A stretch of 64,000 nucleotides of DNA from Moritella sp. 24 (GTDB taxonomy: Bacteria; Pseudomonadota; Gammaproteobacteria; Enterobacterales; Moritellaceae), in the NCBI RefSeq assembly GCF_018219155.1, contig NZ_CP056123.1, forward strand, positions 2,737,505 through 2,801,504, written 5' to 3'. The stretch's first letter is position 1. Every line of letters begins with the position of its first letter. The notes under the pieces were generated by a model. The model saw only the letters and a list, made by a program, of their open reading frames with translations, was not told where the DNA came from and ran no database searches. Below are positions 45,444 to 54,134 of the stretch, piece after piece. Position numbers and translations under genes: made by a program.

Positions 45444-47315
45444 ATGATGATGTTAAATCCAAACGATGATTTACAAGTACAACAAAAATCGCACCGACAA
45501 CTAAAACAACGATTAGAACAGCAGCTAAACACGATCTACGCCGAAATTAATTTATCCGTGACAGTAGAAGATTTAGCAACAGAGCTGATTGATACAATGC
45601 GACTCACTGAACAATGCCATACACCGACACCACAAGTTAACCATTGGTCAGAAAAAGATACGGTATTGATAACCTATGGCGACAGTATCCTCAATCAAGA
45701 TGAAAAACCGCTACAGACATTGCATCACTTTCTACAAAATTACTGCGCAGATACAATTAATAGCGTACATATTTTGCCATTTTTCCCCTATAGCAGCGAT
45801 GATGGGTTTTCCGTCATTGATTACGCCAGCGTCAATGAATCACTAGGTGACTGGGATGATATTAAAAAAATTGCACAAAGCCACCACCTGATGTCTGACT
45901 TAGTCATCAATCACTGCTCTAGTCGCAGTAAATGGTTTGATAATTTCATCCGTGGAAAAGGCACTGGGCATGATTATTTTTATACTGCCGCAACCTACTC
46001 AATGTCGAACACAGCTGTCTCAGTTGATAGTGATAAAGATAAAGATAAAGATCAAATCAATATAGAAGCCGTCGTCAGACCACGAACGTCCCCCTTATTC
46101 AGACGCACGACGACATCATCAGGAGATCAGCAAGTATGGTGTACCTTTAGCCATGACCAAGTCGATTTGGATTTCACCAATCCTAAAGTGCTGCTCAGCT
46201 TCGTGTCTATTATCCGCCAGTACTTAGATAATGGCGTAAAAATATTTCGCCTCGATGCCATCGCCTTCCTGTGGAAAAAGGCGAGTACCCCTTGCATTAA
46301 CTTACCCGAAACACATGAAATGGTGCGTTTACTCCGTACCTTAATCGAACATGCACGTGCCGACGCCGTTATCATTACCGAGACAAATATTCCTAACAAA
46401 GAAAACCTGACTTATTTTGGCAATGGTAACGAAGCGCACTGTATTTACAATTTCGCCCTGCCACCCTTATTAGTCAATACGTTAATCACAGGTAATTGCC
46501 ACTACTTAAAACAGTGGATGATGAGTATGCCTCCAGCACAAAATGGCACAGCTTATTTTAACTTTATCGCCTCACACGATGGTATCGGCTTACGACCAAC
46601 AGAAGGTTTATTGTCAGAGAAAGAAATAAATAAGTTAGTCACCACAATGCAAGCATTCGGAGGCCAAATATCTTGGCGTACAGTAACGGCCAATAATAGT
46701 GCGCCCAAAAATGCACAAGCAGAGCAAGAACGTAAGCCTTATGAACTAAATATCACCCTGTATGATGCACTGCAAGGAACAACCGCTGGTAAAGATGAAT
46801 GGGGACATGCGCGTTTCATCTGTGCACACACGATAATGTTCGCTCTCGAAGGTATTCCGGGGATCTACATTCATAGTTTACTCGGCACCAGTAATGATTA
46901 TAAAAAGCGAGAGCACACCAGCCATAACCGCTCCATCAATCGACATCGCTGGTCACTTAGTTCACTCACCGACAAACTTGATAACCCCGATAGTCAACAT
47001 GCACGCTCATTACATGACATCAATCACCTGATCACATTACGAACTGCGCAGCCGGCATTTCATCCGAATGCGACTCAGTTTACTTTACAGCTAGGTGAAA
47101 AAATATTTGGATTTTGGCGACAAAGTATAGACCGTAGCCAAAGTATATTTTGCATCAGTAATATCTCTGATACACCACTAACATTGCCACTCGCGAGTGT
47201 AAATTTGATCAGCAGCGACTTTTGGTATGATTTAATTACTGGCGATACAATCGAGGATATTTGCCAAATATTAATACTCAAACCCTATCAAACCTTGTGG
47301 TTGAGCAACCGTTAA
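45444..47315 (+). CDS. GH13 sucrose-phosphorylase-like enzyme, probably glucosylglycerate phosphorylase
   Basis: 623 residues from ATG 45444, chosen for the GGTGAT upstream; an earlier ATG at 45423 lacks a site. GH13 motifs: [36 protein letters not shown], catalytic Asp in [13 protein letters not shown], acid/base Glu in VIITETNIP, and [12 protein letters not shown]. The family includes sucrose, glucosylglycerate and related phosphorylases; linkage to gpgS and the glycerate kinase favours glucosylglycerate as substrate. A DKDKDKD run near residue 205 is a short codon repeat. Confidence 0.85.
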   Translation: MMMLNPNDDLQVQQKSHRQLKQRLEQQLNTIYAEINLSVTVEDLATELIDTMRLTEQCHTPTPQVNHWSEKDTVLITYGDSILNQDEKPLQTLHHFLQNYCADTINSVHILPFFPYSSDDGFSVIDYASVNESLGDWDDIKKIAQSHHLMSDLVINHCSSRSKWFDNFIRGKGTGHDYFYTAATYSMSNTAVSVDSDKDKDKDQINIEAVVRPRTSPLFRRTTTSSGDQQVWCTFSHDQVDLDFTNPKVLLSFVSIIRQYLDNGVKIFRLDAIAFLWKKASTPCINLPETHEMVRLLRTLIEHARADAVIITETNIPNKENLTYFGNGNEAHCIYNFALPPLLVNTLITGNCHYLKQWMMSMPPAQNGTAYFNFIASHDGIGLRPTEGLLSEKEINKLVTTMQAFGGQISWRTVTANNSAPKNAQAEQERKPYELNITLYDALQGTTAGKDEWGHARFICAHTIMFALEGIPGIYIHSLLGTSNDYKKREHTSHNRSINRHRWSLSSLTDKLDNPDSQHARSLHDINHLITLRTAQPAFHPNATQFTLQLGEKIFGFWRQSIDRSQSIFCISNISDTPLTLPLASVNLISSDFWYDLITGDTIEDICQILILKPYQTLWLSNR

Positions 47316-47349
47316 AATCAGCCTTGTAGTACCGTAATAAAAAGTAATA

Positions 47350-47415
47350 TTGAACTATAACCAAACTATAACCGAACTGTAACCGAACTATAATTGAGCG
47401 ATAATTGAACTATAC
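47350..47415. repeat. 11-bp tandem repeat, six copies (CCGAACTATAA-like)
   Basis: Six imperfect units TTGAACTATAA / CCGAACTGTAA between the phosphorylase and the next gene, one unit per helix turn. Confidence 0.9.
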
Positions 47416-47458
47416 TCTGGTTTGATATTCCTATATTTTCCAGCAGGAGGATAGTGTA

Positions 47459-47998
47459 ATGAGAGTTACATCCTATATCTTAAGTTCAATATTACTTTGT
47501 ACAGCCTATACCGCCAACGTGAGTGCCGACGACAAATCAGAGCGTTTAATCAAAGATGCACTGAGTGCTGCCCCTATCGCACTTCGCGATAAAGTGACCG
47601 TTGTTGGCTGGGATAAGACCGTCCTTAAAAAAGGAACCAGCAATTATACTTGCTTTCCCACGCCCCCACATCTAACAGGTAAGGCACCAATGTGTATGGA
47701 TGGTCCTTGGATGGCATGGGCTGATGCTTGGATGAACAAAAAACCATTCCAAGCTAAAGCAATGGGGATCTCGTACATGCTAGCGGGTGATGAAGGCGCA
47801 AGTAATATAGACCCATATGCCAAAGGAAAAACAAGTGATAATCAGTGGGTCAAAGAAGGTCCGCATTTAATGATTATAACCCCTGATAAGGCCTTACTCG
47901 ATTCACTCCCCACTGACCCACATAATGGTGGACCCTATGTGATGTGGAAAGGCACACCGTATGTTCATATTATGATCCCTGTTAACACGCAAAAATAG
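47459..47998 (+). CDS. Periplasmic protein of unknown function, conserved
   Basis: 179 residues with signal peptide MRVTSYILSSILLCTAYTANVSA. The mature protein is rich in tryptophan (MCMDGPWMAWADAWM) with two cysteines, and contains GISYMLAGDEGASN and HNGGPYVMWKGTPYVHIMIPV. I know this pattern from conserved secreted proteins of unknown function. It has a strong AGGAGG site. Separate transcription unit between the glucosylglycerate genes and the glycerophosphodiesterase. Confidence 0.7.
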   Translation: MRVTSYILSSILLCTAYTANVSADDKSERLIKDALSAAPIALRDKVTVVGWDKTVLKKGTSNYTCFPTPPHLTGKAPMCMDGPWMAWADAWMNKKPFQAKAMGISYMLAGDEGASNIDPYAKGKTSDNQWVKEGPHLMIITPDKALLDSLPTDPHNGGPYVMWKGTPYVHIMIPVNTQK

Positions 47999-48000
47999 CG

Positions 48001-48392
48001 AGAACTTAATACAAGGGTTATCTCTAGATAGCCCTACACTGTCAAAATTTACTTAAGCCCCCCTGAATTAACAGCCGTTAAAATAGTCTAAATCACCACA
48101 TCGAAAGCGTAATAATAACAAAACAGTTAATATCACAACTTTTAACGCTAGATTAACGCACATCACAAATAGATACATTTACACCTTCAAATGTAACTTC
48201 CGATTGAAACCAAGTGATTTTTAAAGTATTTAAACTAGTTAAAAAACGTTTCGATTGGTGACGCAACGAACAAAATGTAACTTTTTTTAAACATTTTAAC
48301 TTTCGAATGGTGATAATTCTATCTACATCACGTTTCGTTTGTATAATCTCCCTTATTATCTCGCCATCACTTTAGTCGTAGGAAGGTTAACA
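48001..48392. other. Upstream region of the glycerophosphodiesterase gene with a repeated box
   Basis: No gene. TTTCGATTGGTGA at 48249-48261 and TTTCGAATGGTGA at 48301-48313 are 52 bases apart, about five helix turns. A TATAAT box at 48342-48347 follows. The repeats could be operators for a DeoR-type or other regulator. Confidence 0.45.
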
Positions 48393-49142
48393 ATGAAAAG
48401 ATTGATTGCTCATCGCGGAATGTCATCACTGGCACCGGAAAATACATTAGCCGCATTCTCTTTATGCAAAGCGCATAATATTCAGTGGTTCGAATGTGAC
48501 GTCGATATTTTAAAGGACGGTACAATTATTGTTTCACATGACGATACATTAGATCGTTGTACCGATAAGAGTGGTCAACTGTGTAAAATTAGTCACGCAG
48601 ATATCGAAAATATCGATGCTGGTAGCTGGTTTGCTGATGAATTCATTGGTGAAAAATTACCTACACTAAAAGAACTAATCTCGCTCGCAAATGAACTTGA
48701 ATTAAACATGAACATTGAAATCAAATCATGTGCAGCAAGTGCAGAGTTAAGTTACACCCTCATTGATAATTTAATTCTTGGCTTAAAAGATCTAAACCCT
48801 GAGCGCGAATTAATCGTATCAAGTTTTAACCACCTTGCATTAACAGAATTCAAACGCCGTAGTCCAGAAACTCAAGTTGCTTGCTTGTTTGAAAGCCATA
48901 CCTTGTGGGATGACTGGAACTCTATTTTAGATTGGTGTAATGCTGATTACATCCATCCAGAAGACAAAGGCTTAACACAAGAAATGGTACACAAATTTAA
49001 AGCCGCTGGTTTTAAAGTTAACGTGTGGACAGTCAATGATCTTGCGCGTGCTAATCAATTATTCAACTGGGGTGTTGACGGTATATGTACTGATAACGCT
49101 CATAAATTCCCATCAAAATATAAAGTAGGAAGTAATAAGTAA
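48393..49142 (+). CDS. Glycerophosphodiester phosphodiesterase
   Basis: 249 residues from ATG 48393 (AGGAAGG upstream); the longer frame has no site. Motifs: LIAHRGMSSLAPENTLAAF at the start, FECDVDILKDGTIIVSHDDTLDRCTDKSG with the catalytic His pair, NIEIK and VNVWTVNDLARANQLFNWGVDGICTDN. It is the short cytosolic UgpQ type, without signal peptide. It hydrolyses glycerophosphodiesters to glycerol-3-phosphate and an alcohol. Its stop overlaps the MFS start by one base (TAATG), so a transport and hydrolysis unit is likely. Confidence 0.92.
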   Translation: MKRLIAHRGMSSLAPENTLAAFSLCKAHNIQWFECDVDILKDGTIIVSHDDTLDRCTDKSGQLCKISHADIENIDAGSWFADEFIGEKLPTLKELISLANELELNMNIEIKSCAASAELSYTLIDNLILGLKDLNPERELIVSSFNHLALTEFKRRSPETQVACLFESHTLWDDWNSILDWCNADYIHPEDKGLTQEMVHKFKAAGFKVNVWTVNDLARANQLFNWGVDGICTDNAHKFPSKYKVGSNK

Positions 49143-50434
49143 TGAGTTTATTAGAAAAAATTGGCTTTGACTCTAAAAGTCGCTTTTACGGTTTCTTATC
49201 TGTCGTATTATCAGGACAAATAATTTACTCAGCATTCGAAGCATTTAAAGGTACTTTCTACAATCTATTGTTAGAAGTATTGAACATCGACAATACACAG
49301 ATGGGTGTATTATTTACCTTAATCGGTTCTGCGATGTTCTTTTACATTCCTGCAGGTTGGGTAAATAACCGTTTTTCAGTACGCTCAATCTTAATGACCA
49401 GTATGTTCATTCGATTCTTGAGTATGATGGCGATTATCATCTTCCAACCTGAATTTACTTACTTGGTTATCATTGCCGGACTATGGGGCCTGATTGACGC
49501 AATCTTCTGGCCTGCAGTTGTGAATGGCGTTAACTTAATGTCAGGTGATAACAACAAAGGTATGGCTTTTGGTTTACTAGAGTCTATCCGTCGTGCAACA
49601 GAAATGAGCATGAACGCAATTATCGTTGGTATCATGGCGTTAGTAAGTGGTTCAATCTTGATTTTCCAAGGTGCTATCGTATTCTACACGCTACTTATCC
49701 TGCCAATGATCTTCTGTGTATGGAAATTTGTTCCAGACAATCAATTAGAAGTTAAAGCTGGCGAAAGTAAAAACAAAGCAGCATTACAAGGTTTATTCTA
49801 CGTATTGAAAATGCCTACTGTATGGTTAGCTGCACTTACATCGTTAACGGTTTACTGGACTTACATTACACTTATCTACACGGTACCGTACCTACAAGCT
49901 GTATTTGGTTTAACAACTGCAGAAGCGGCTATTTTCGGTATTATTAATACGGGTGCAATGGGTGTTGTTGCTGGTTTAGTTGCTGGTTCAATTGCAGATT
50001 TTGTATTCAAGTCATCGATTAAAATGATGTTATGCGCACTGGGCTTAACTGTTCTATGTTTAGGTATTACTATCGTATTGCCTAAATCAGCTGAAATGTT
50101 AGTAATGAACATGATTCTACTCATGTGCTTCTCGTTCAGTATCTTCCTAGCAAAAGGCATTATCTTAGCGCCGATTGCAGAAGCTGGTGTACCAAAAGAA
50201 TTCAGTGGCGCGGCGATGAGTGTTGGTTCATTTGCAGCTTATGCTTCTGTTTTCTGGGCTTACGCACTAAACGGTTGGATCATTGATACTTACCCTGCAA
50301 TTGAAGCATACCAAATGATCTTTGGTATTGGTCTAAGCGTATCAGCATTTGGTATGTTCACTGCAATTTGCCTATTGATATTAAAACGTAAAAAAGGCGA
50401 CGACATTTCAACAGATGACGCTACACTAGCGTAA
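49142..50434 (+). CDS. MFS transporter, probable glycerophosphodiester or glycerol-3-phosphate carrier
   Basis: 430 residues, twelve membrane segments. GWVNNRFSVRSILMTSMFIRFLS is the A-loop; LLESIRRATEMSMNAIIVGIMAL lies in the central part. It is a major-facilitator protein, not obviously GlpT (which has the RDG sequence of OPA transporters), but the overlap with the phosphodiesterase suggests uptake of its substrate. Followed by a clear terminator. Confidence 0.85.
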   Translation: MSLLEKIGFDSKSRFYGFLSVVLSGQIIYSAFEAFKGTFYNLLLEVLNIDNTQMGVLFTLIGSAMFFYIPAGWVNNRFSVRSILMTSMFIRFLSMMAIIIFQPEFTYLVIIAGLWGLIDAIFWPAVVNGVNLMSGDNNKGMAFGLLESIRRATEMSMNAIIVGIMALVSGSILIFQGAIVFYTLLILPMIFCVWKFVPDNQLEVKAGESKNKAALQGLFYVLKMPTVWLAALTSLTVYWTYITLIYTVPYLQAVFGLTTAEAAIFGIINTGAMGVVAGLVAGSIADFVFKSSIKMMLCALGLTVLCLGITIVLPKSAEMLVMNMILLMCFSFSIFLAKGIILAPIAEAGVPKEFSGAAMSVGSFAAYASVFWAYALNGWIIDTYPAIEAYQMIFGIGLSVSAFGMFTAICLLILKRKKGDDISTDDATLA

Positions 50435-50488
50435 TCAAGTCGGCTACATTTACGTAGACTAACCTGCGATCAACGCATGATCGAATAA

Positions 50489-50522
50489 TAAAATAGCCGC
50501 ATTTAATGCGGCTATTTTGTTT
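50489..50522 (+). terminator. Rho-independent terminator of the phosphodiesterase/MFS operon
   Basis: AAAATAGCCGCAT / ATGCGGCTATTTT stem, then TGTTTT. Confidence 0.93.
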
Positions 50523-50556
50523 TCAATACATGCTGTAATTTCAAATACAGACTTCA

Positions 50557-50979
50557 CTAAGCAGCGATATATATATGCACAATAGTTTGGAGAAGCAGTA
50601 ATAACATTGCAAATAAAGACAATGCAAACGCACGTAAACGATGTGGCACATAGTTAGTACCAACATGTACATACGCATGAATATACCTAAAGCCAACATA
50701 CGCGACCGACAATGTAATGGCGAAAGTATTAACCGCTCCCACTAATACCGTGATAATACATAGCGCATAAAAAATCAAAGGTGATTCAAACTGATTGTCT
50801 AAATTATTCGATACTTGAACCACATCTTCTGGCCAGGCTTTATTATTCAGCGCCGTTTTCTTAAAATCGACTGTTTTTGCTTTTATTGCTTTCTTTTTTC
50901 GCGTTATCAACAAAATATACAGCGATATAACTAAAAGCATATGCGCAAGTAATGGGTATAAAATACTTATTCCATCCAT
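50557..50979 (-). CDS. MAPEG family membrane protein
   Basis: 140 residues with four hydrophobic segments. The MAPEG pattern is visible: NNLDNQFESPLIFYALCIITVLV and AYVGFRYIHAYVHVGTNYVPHRLRAFAL. The family includes microsomal glutathione transferases and leukotriene synthases, but bacterial members are mostly undefined. Single gene, between two convergent terminators. Confidence 0.85.
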   Translation of the reverse strand: MDGISILYPLLAHMLLVISLYILLITRKKKAIKAKTVDFKKTALNNKAWPEDVVQVSNNLDNQFESPLIFYALCIITVLVGAVNTFAITLSVAYVGFRYIHAYVHVGTNYVPHRLRAFALSLFAMLLLLLQTIVHIYIAA

Positions 50980-51063
50980 CTCTACTTTCCTTCATTTCTA
51001 TAAAATAATTAATCTATCAATTAGATATAAAGCAAATAAGACTAAATAGGAAATTATAAATAC

Positions 51064-51093
51064 AAAAAAGCCCCAGAAAATTCTGAGGCTTTA
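51064..51093 (-). terminator. Terminator of grcA
   Basis: Stem AAAGCCTCAGAA / TTCTGGGGCTTT with one mismatch, then TTTTT on the minus strand. Confidence 0.85.
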
Positions 51094-51125
51094 GCGAAGC
51101 AGTTACACTACATCACGAAATAACA

Positions 51126-51512
51126 TTACATTGTTTTTGAGAATGTACGGCTAATAACGTCTTGCTGCTGCTCTGGTGTTAATGAGTTAAAGCGTACTGC
51201 ATAACCAGAAACGCGGATAGTTAATTGTGGGTATGCACTTGGATTTTTAATCGCATCTTCTAATGTTTCACGTGTTAATACGTTCACATTTAAATGCTGG
51301 CCGCCTTCAACTTTAGCAGGCTCTTCAATTGCAATGTCGCGAGACTCAAAGTTACCAAGTTCAGCTAAGTTAACCACAGCGTCTTGTGCAATAAAATCAT
51401 CTACAGTACCAATACATCTTGCTTGCTCTGCGCTTTCATCAATCAACCAGATTGAGTTATTAAAACGCTGATCATCAGCTTGCGTGATTTGAATACCCTT
51501 TAATTTACTCAT
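51126..51512 (-). CDS. grcA: Autonomous glycyl radical cofactor
   Basis: 128 residues from ATG 51512 ([11 protein letters not shown]); the E. coli protein is 127. The glycyl radical motif [25 protein letters not shown] is at the C-terminus, with the radical glycine in SGYAVRF. The protein replaces the damaged C-terminal end of pyruvate formate-lyase after oxygen exposure. RBS AAAGGT. Single gene with its own terminator. Confidence 0.96.
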   Translation of the reverse strand: MSKLKGIQITQADDQRFNNSIWLIDESAEQARCIGTVDDFIAQDAVVNLAELGNFESRDIAIEEPAKVEGGQHLNVNVLTRETLEDAIKNPSAYPQLTIRVSGYAVRFNSLTPEQQQDVISRTFSKTM

Positions 51513-51658
51513 TGTTTTACCTTTTTTGTTATACATCTTCGGTAACAATACAGTAAGAAACCTTATTTATACAAGGGTTATAGAATAAAAACTTAATACT
51601 TTATGGGTATTTTATATTTTTGTAGAATACATGTTATTACGAGGTTAATTCTGATTAG

Positions 51659-52345
51659 TTAATTGGCTTTTGCATCATCATAATATTGCTTTATTTGCTT
51701 AAAATCCTCGAACAAAAGTGTCGAGGATAATTTAGCCCCTCCAAAGGGGTCCGTTTCAGGTTCTAGAATTGCTTGCAACTGTCCATCTGGATTAATCACC
51801 ATAAATGCTAAACTATGACTCACACTGTAAGTTTCATTCGGTGCTGTATATTCATAGATTGCAATAATATTGAGGCTATTCACAAACCCGCTATAGGAAC
51901 CCTCTTCGACTTGGCCAAGACCTATTATTTTAGGTGCGAAAAACGCCAGATACTTCGCTAATACTTGTGGCGTATCACGTAGTGGATCAACGGTATAAAA
52001 GATAATACCAACATCATCTTCAAGTGAATCTTGTTCTAAATAATGCTGAAATTGGGATAGTGCTAATAAGGTCATCGGACAAATATCAGCACAATGCGTA
52101 TACCCTGCAGCGACAACATGCCACTTTCCTAACAAGTCATCTTGTGTAAAACGATTACCATGTTGGTCTTGCAGTGCAAAAGAGGCAATCGGCATGGCTT
52201 CACTCAAGGCGATACCATTGATTTTCGCCACTGGTTGAGATTGATATAAACTAAACAGGAACCTTAGTACCATCAAAAAAATGAATATAGCACTAGCACC
52301 TACAGCTATATATACAGATTTATTGACGATTTTCTTTAAGGTCAC
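51659..52345 (-). CDS. SCO1/SenC family copper chaperone of cytochrome oxidase
   Basis: 228 residues; N-terminal membrane anchor (residues 12-32, VYIAVGASAIFIFLMVLRFLF) and thioredoxin-like domain. The copper-binding cysteines are in CADICPMTLLALSQF; the late histidine (SVSHSLAFMVINPDG) is conserved. It delivers copper to the CuA site of subunit II, matching its place as the last gene of the oxidase operon. No heme A synthase or Cox11 is present in the window. Confidence 0.93.
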   Translation of the reverse strand: MTLKKIVNKSVYIAVGASAIFIFLMVLRFLFSLYQSQPVAKINGIALSEAMPIASFALQDQHGNRFTQDDLLGKWHVVAAGYTHCADICPMTLLALSQFQHYLEQDSLEDDVGIIFYTVDPLRDTPQVLAKYLAFFAPKIIGLGQVEEGSYSGFVNSLNIIAIYEYTAPNETYSVSHSLAFMVINPDGQLQAILEPETDPFGGAKLSSTLLFEDFKQIKQYYDDAKAN

Positions 52346-52415
52346 TTCGGAAACTCCATTAGTAATGGATAGAGTTATAAACGAATCTTTAAAAAGCTGA
52401 TTTACAAGTAGCTGT

Positions 52416-52739
52416 TTATAAATACCGATTTATAAACACATAGCTGGCTTCTATATTCATTAAAGTAATGAAAATCAATATCGCAATGGGTGGAATAAAT
52501 AGCAGTAATTTAACCGCAAATCGTTCCCAATTTAGATGCATAAATACAGCTAAAATAAGTCCCGCTTTCATGACCATAAAAAACAGGATAAGTGCCCAGC
52601 GTAAATAACCTTGAACCTGCATATAGTCCACCATATAAGAACAGGCGCTCAAGATAAACAACAATAACCATGCTTTAAGATAAAGGCTAATAGGATGAAC
52701 TTGGCCAACCTTATGTGTTTGTGTGGACTTCATGGTCAC
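52416..52739 (-). CDS. Cytochrome c oxidase subunit IV family protein
   Basis: 107 residues, three membrane helices (AWLLLFILSACSYMV, LRWALILFFMVMKAGLILAVFMHLNWERF, LLFIPPIAILIFITLMNI). The motif HLNWERF is typical of the bacterial subunit IV (CtaF/CoxD) group. Small structural subunit of the oxidase. Starts two bases ahead of the subunit III stop. Confidence 0.88.
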   Translation of the reverse strand: MTMKSTQTHKVGQVHPISLYLKAWLLLFILSACSYMVDYMQVQGYLRWALILFFMVMKAGLILAVFMHLNWERFAVKLLLFIPPIAILIFITLMNIEASYVFINRYL

Positions 52740-52742
52740 ACC

Positions 52743-53417
52743 TCACCAAAGATAGAAAAAAGCAAAAATGAATACCCAAACCAAATCAACAAAATGCCAA
52801 TACAGTCCAGCTATTTCGACCATGTGATAACCTTTTTTGTCATAATCTCCCGCATGTACACGCTTGGCAACGACTAACAGATAGATAACGCCAGCACTCA
52901 CATGCAAACCGTGAAACCCGGTGATCATAAAAAAAGTAGCACCAAATTGTGCGGCGCCTAAAGGATTACTCCATGGCCTAACCCCTTCTTCAAAGATCAA
53001 CTTACTCCACTCAAAGGCTTGCATACCCACAAAAGCGATACCAAATAGCGCAGTGATAAATATCAAGTAACCAGCTTTGCGCTTATCGCCTTGATAGGCA
53101 AAGTTAACTGCCAACGCCATCGTGCCACTACTGGTAATAAGAATAAATGTCATAATCGCGATCAATACCAAGGGCACATGCTCTCCTGCTATCGTTAACG
53201 CAAATACATCACTCGAATTCGGCCATGCATCCACCGTACTCATTCTCACGCTCATATAAGCAGTTAAAAAAATACCAAAGATGAAGGTATCACTGAGTAA
53301 AAATACCCACATCATAAACTTAGGCCAAGGCATATCAAATACAGTGCGGTCATTTGACCAATCAGATACTGCACTTTGCCAGCCTTTCTTCTCATTACTA
53401 TTGTGGTTATTATTCAT
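52743..53417 (-). CDS. Cytochrome c oxidase subunit III, second copy
   Basis: 224 residues, about five membrane helices. Motifs: DMPWPKFMMWVFLLSDTFIFGIFLTAYM, GAAQFGATFFMITGFHGLHVSAGVIYL and GYHMVEIAGLYWHFVDLVWVFIFAFFYLW at the end, as in long-studied CoxC/CyoC. Its counterpart at 53427-54134 is different in sequence. The overlap in function is not clear. No fused extra helices. Confidence 0.93.
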   Translation of the reverse strand: MNNNHNSNEKKGWQSAVSDWSNDRTVFDMPWPKFMMWVFLLSDTFIFGIFLTAYMSVRMSTVDAWPNSSDVFALTIAGEHVPLVLIAIMTFILITSSGTMALAVNFAYQGDKRKAGYLIFITALFGIAFVGMQAFEWSKLIFEEGVRPWSNPLGAAQFGATFFMITGFHGLHVSAGVIYLLVVAKRVHAGDYDKKGYHMVEIAGLYWHFVDLVWVFIFAFFYLW

Positions 53418-53426
53418 GATTTTCTC

Positions 53427-54134
53427 CTAAAAACCGCAAAGCAATGCAATCGTTTTGTAGGTGCCAGAGCTTGCCGTTAACAACGCAAACAGCAACATCC
53501 ACACAATAAACAAGTAATGCCAATACCAAACACATAAGCGTAAGCTGGCCCTAAATCGTTCATTATCAGCCTGCTTAACAAAGATGAACACAACCCGTAT
53601 TAATGCAATAAAGCCACCAGCCAAATGTAACCCATGAATACCGGTAAACAGATAAAAGTAACTGTTAGCAGGATTACCATTCACCGCATAGCCTGACGCA
53701 GTGAGCTGTTTCCACACTAATAGTTGTCCAATTAAAAACAAACAACTGAACAAGCCTGTCAAGCATAATGCCAGCACCATACGTGTATGCGCTACACGCT
53801 CGTTAAACGGTTGAGATATAACTGAAAAACGAATAGATACAGATGCTAATAATAAGAAAGCGCTATTAACCCAAAGCGTAACAGGGTTACTAAAGGGCAA
53901 CCAAGGCGGGCCAGATAATGCAGTAAAGTCAGGGTATTGTGAGCGTGATAAGAAGGTTATTGTGATCAAGAAAAAGAGCACTGTCACCACCATCAAAAAG
54001 AATACCAGTGCTGTTTTAGTTGATTGGGTCTGTGTCAGCTTTAAGCATTGTGTTTGATTGGATGAGTCGGCAATATCAGCATGATCTGACAACCAAGGTT
54101 TATTGAATAATTGGCGAATAATATTCATTATCAC
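53427..54134 (-). CDS. Cytochrome c oxidase subunit III-like protein, first copy
   Basis: 235 residues with seven hydrophobic stretches. IHGLHLAGGFIALIRVVFIFV and LCVWYWHYLFIVWMLLFALL are the subunit III signatures, though the rest differs greatly from the next gene. It overlaps the subunit I stop by four bases. Two subunit III genes in one operon point to a non-standard complex or to a specialised assembly role for this divergent copy. Confidence 0.82.
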   Translation of the reverse strand: MIMNIIRQLFNKPWLSDHADIADSSNQTQCLKLTQTQSTKTALVFFLMVVTVLFFLITITFLSRSQYPDFTALSGPPWLPFSNPVTLWVNSAFLLLASVSIRFSVISQPFNERVAHTRMVLALCLTGLFSCLFLIGQLLVWKQLTASGYAVNGNPANSYFYLFTGIHGLHLAGGFIALIRVVFIFVKQADNERFRASLRLCVWYWHYLFIVWMLLFALLTASSGTYKTIALLCGF

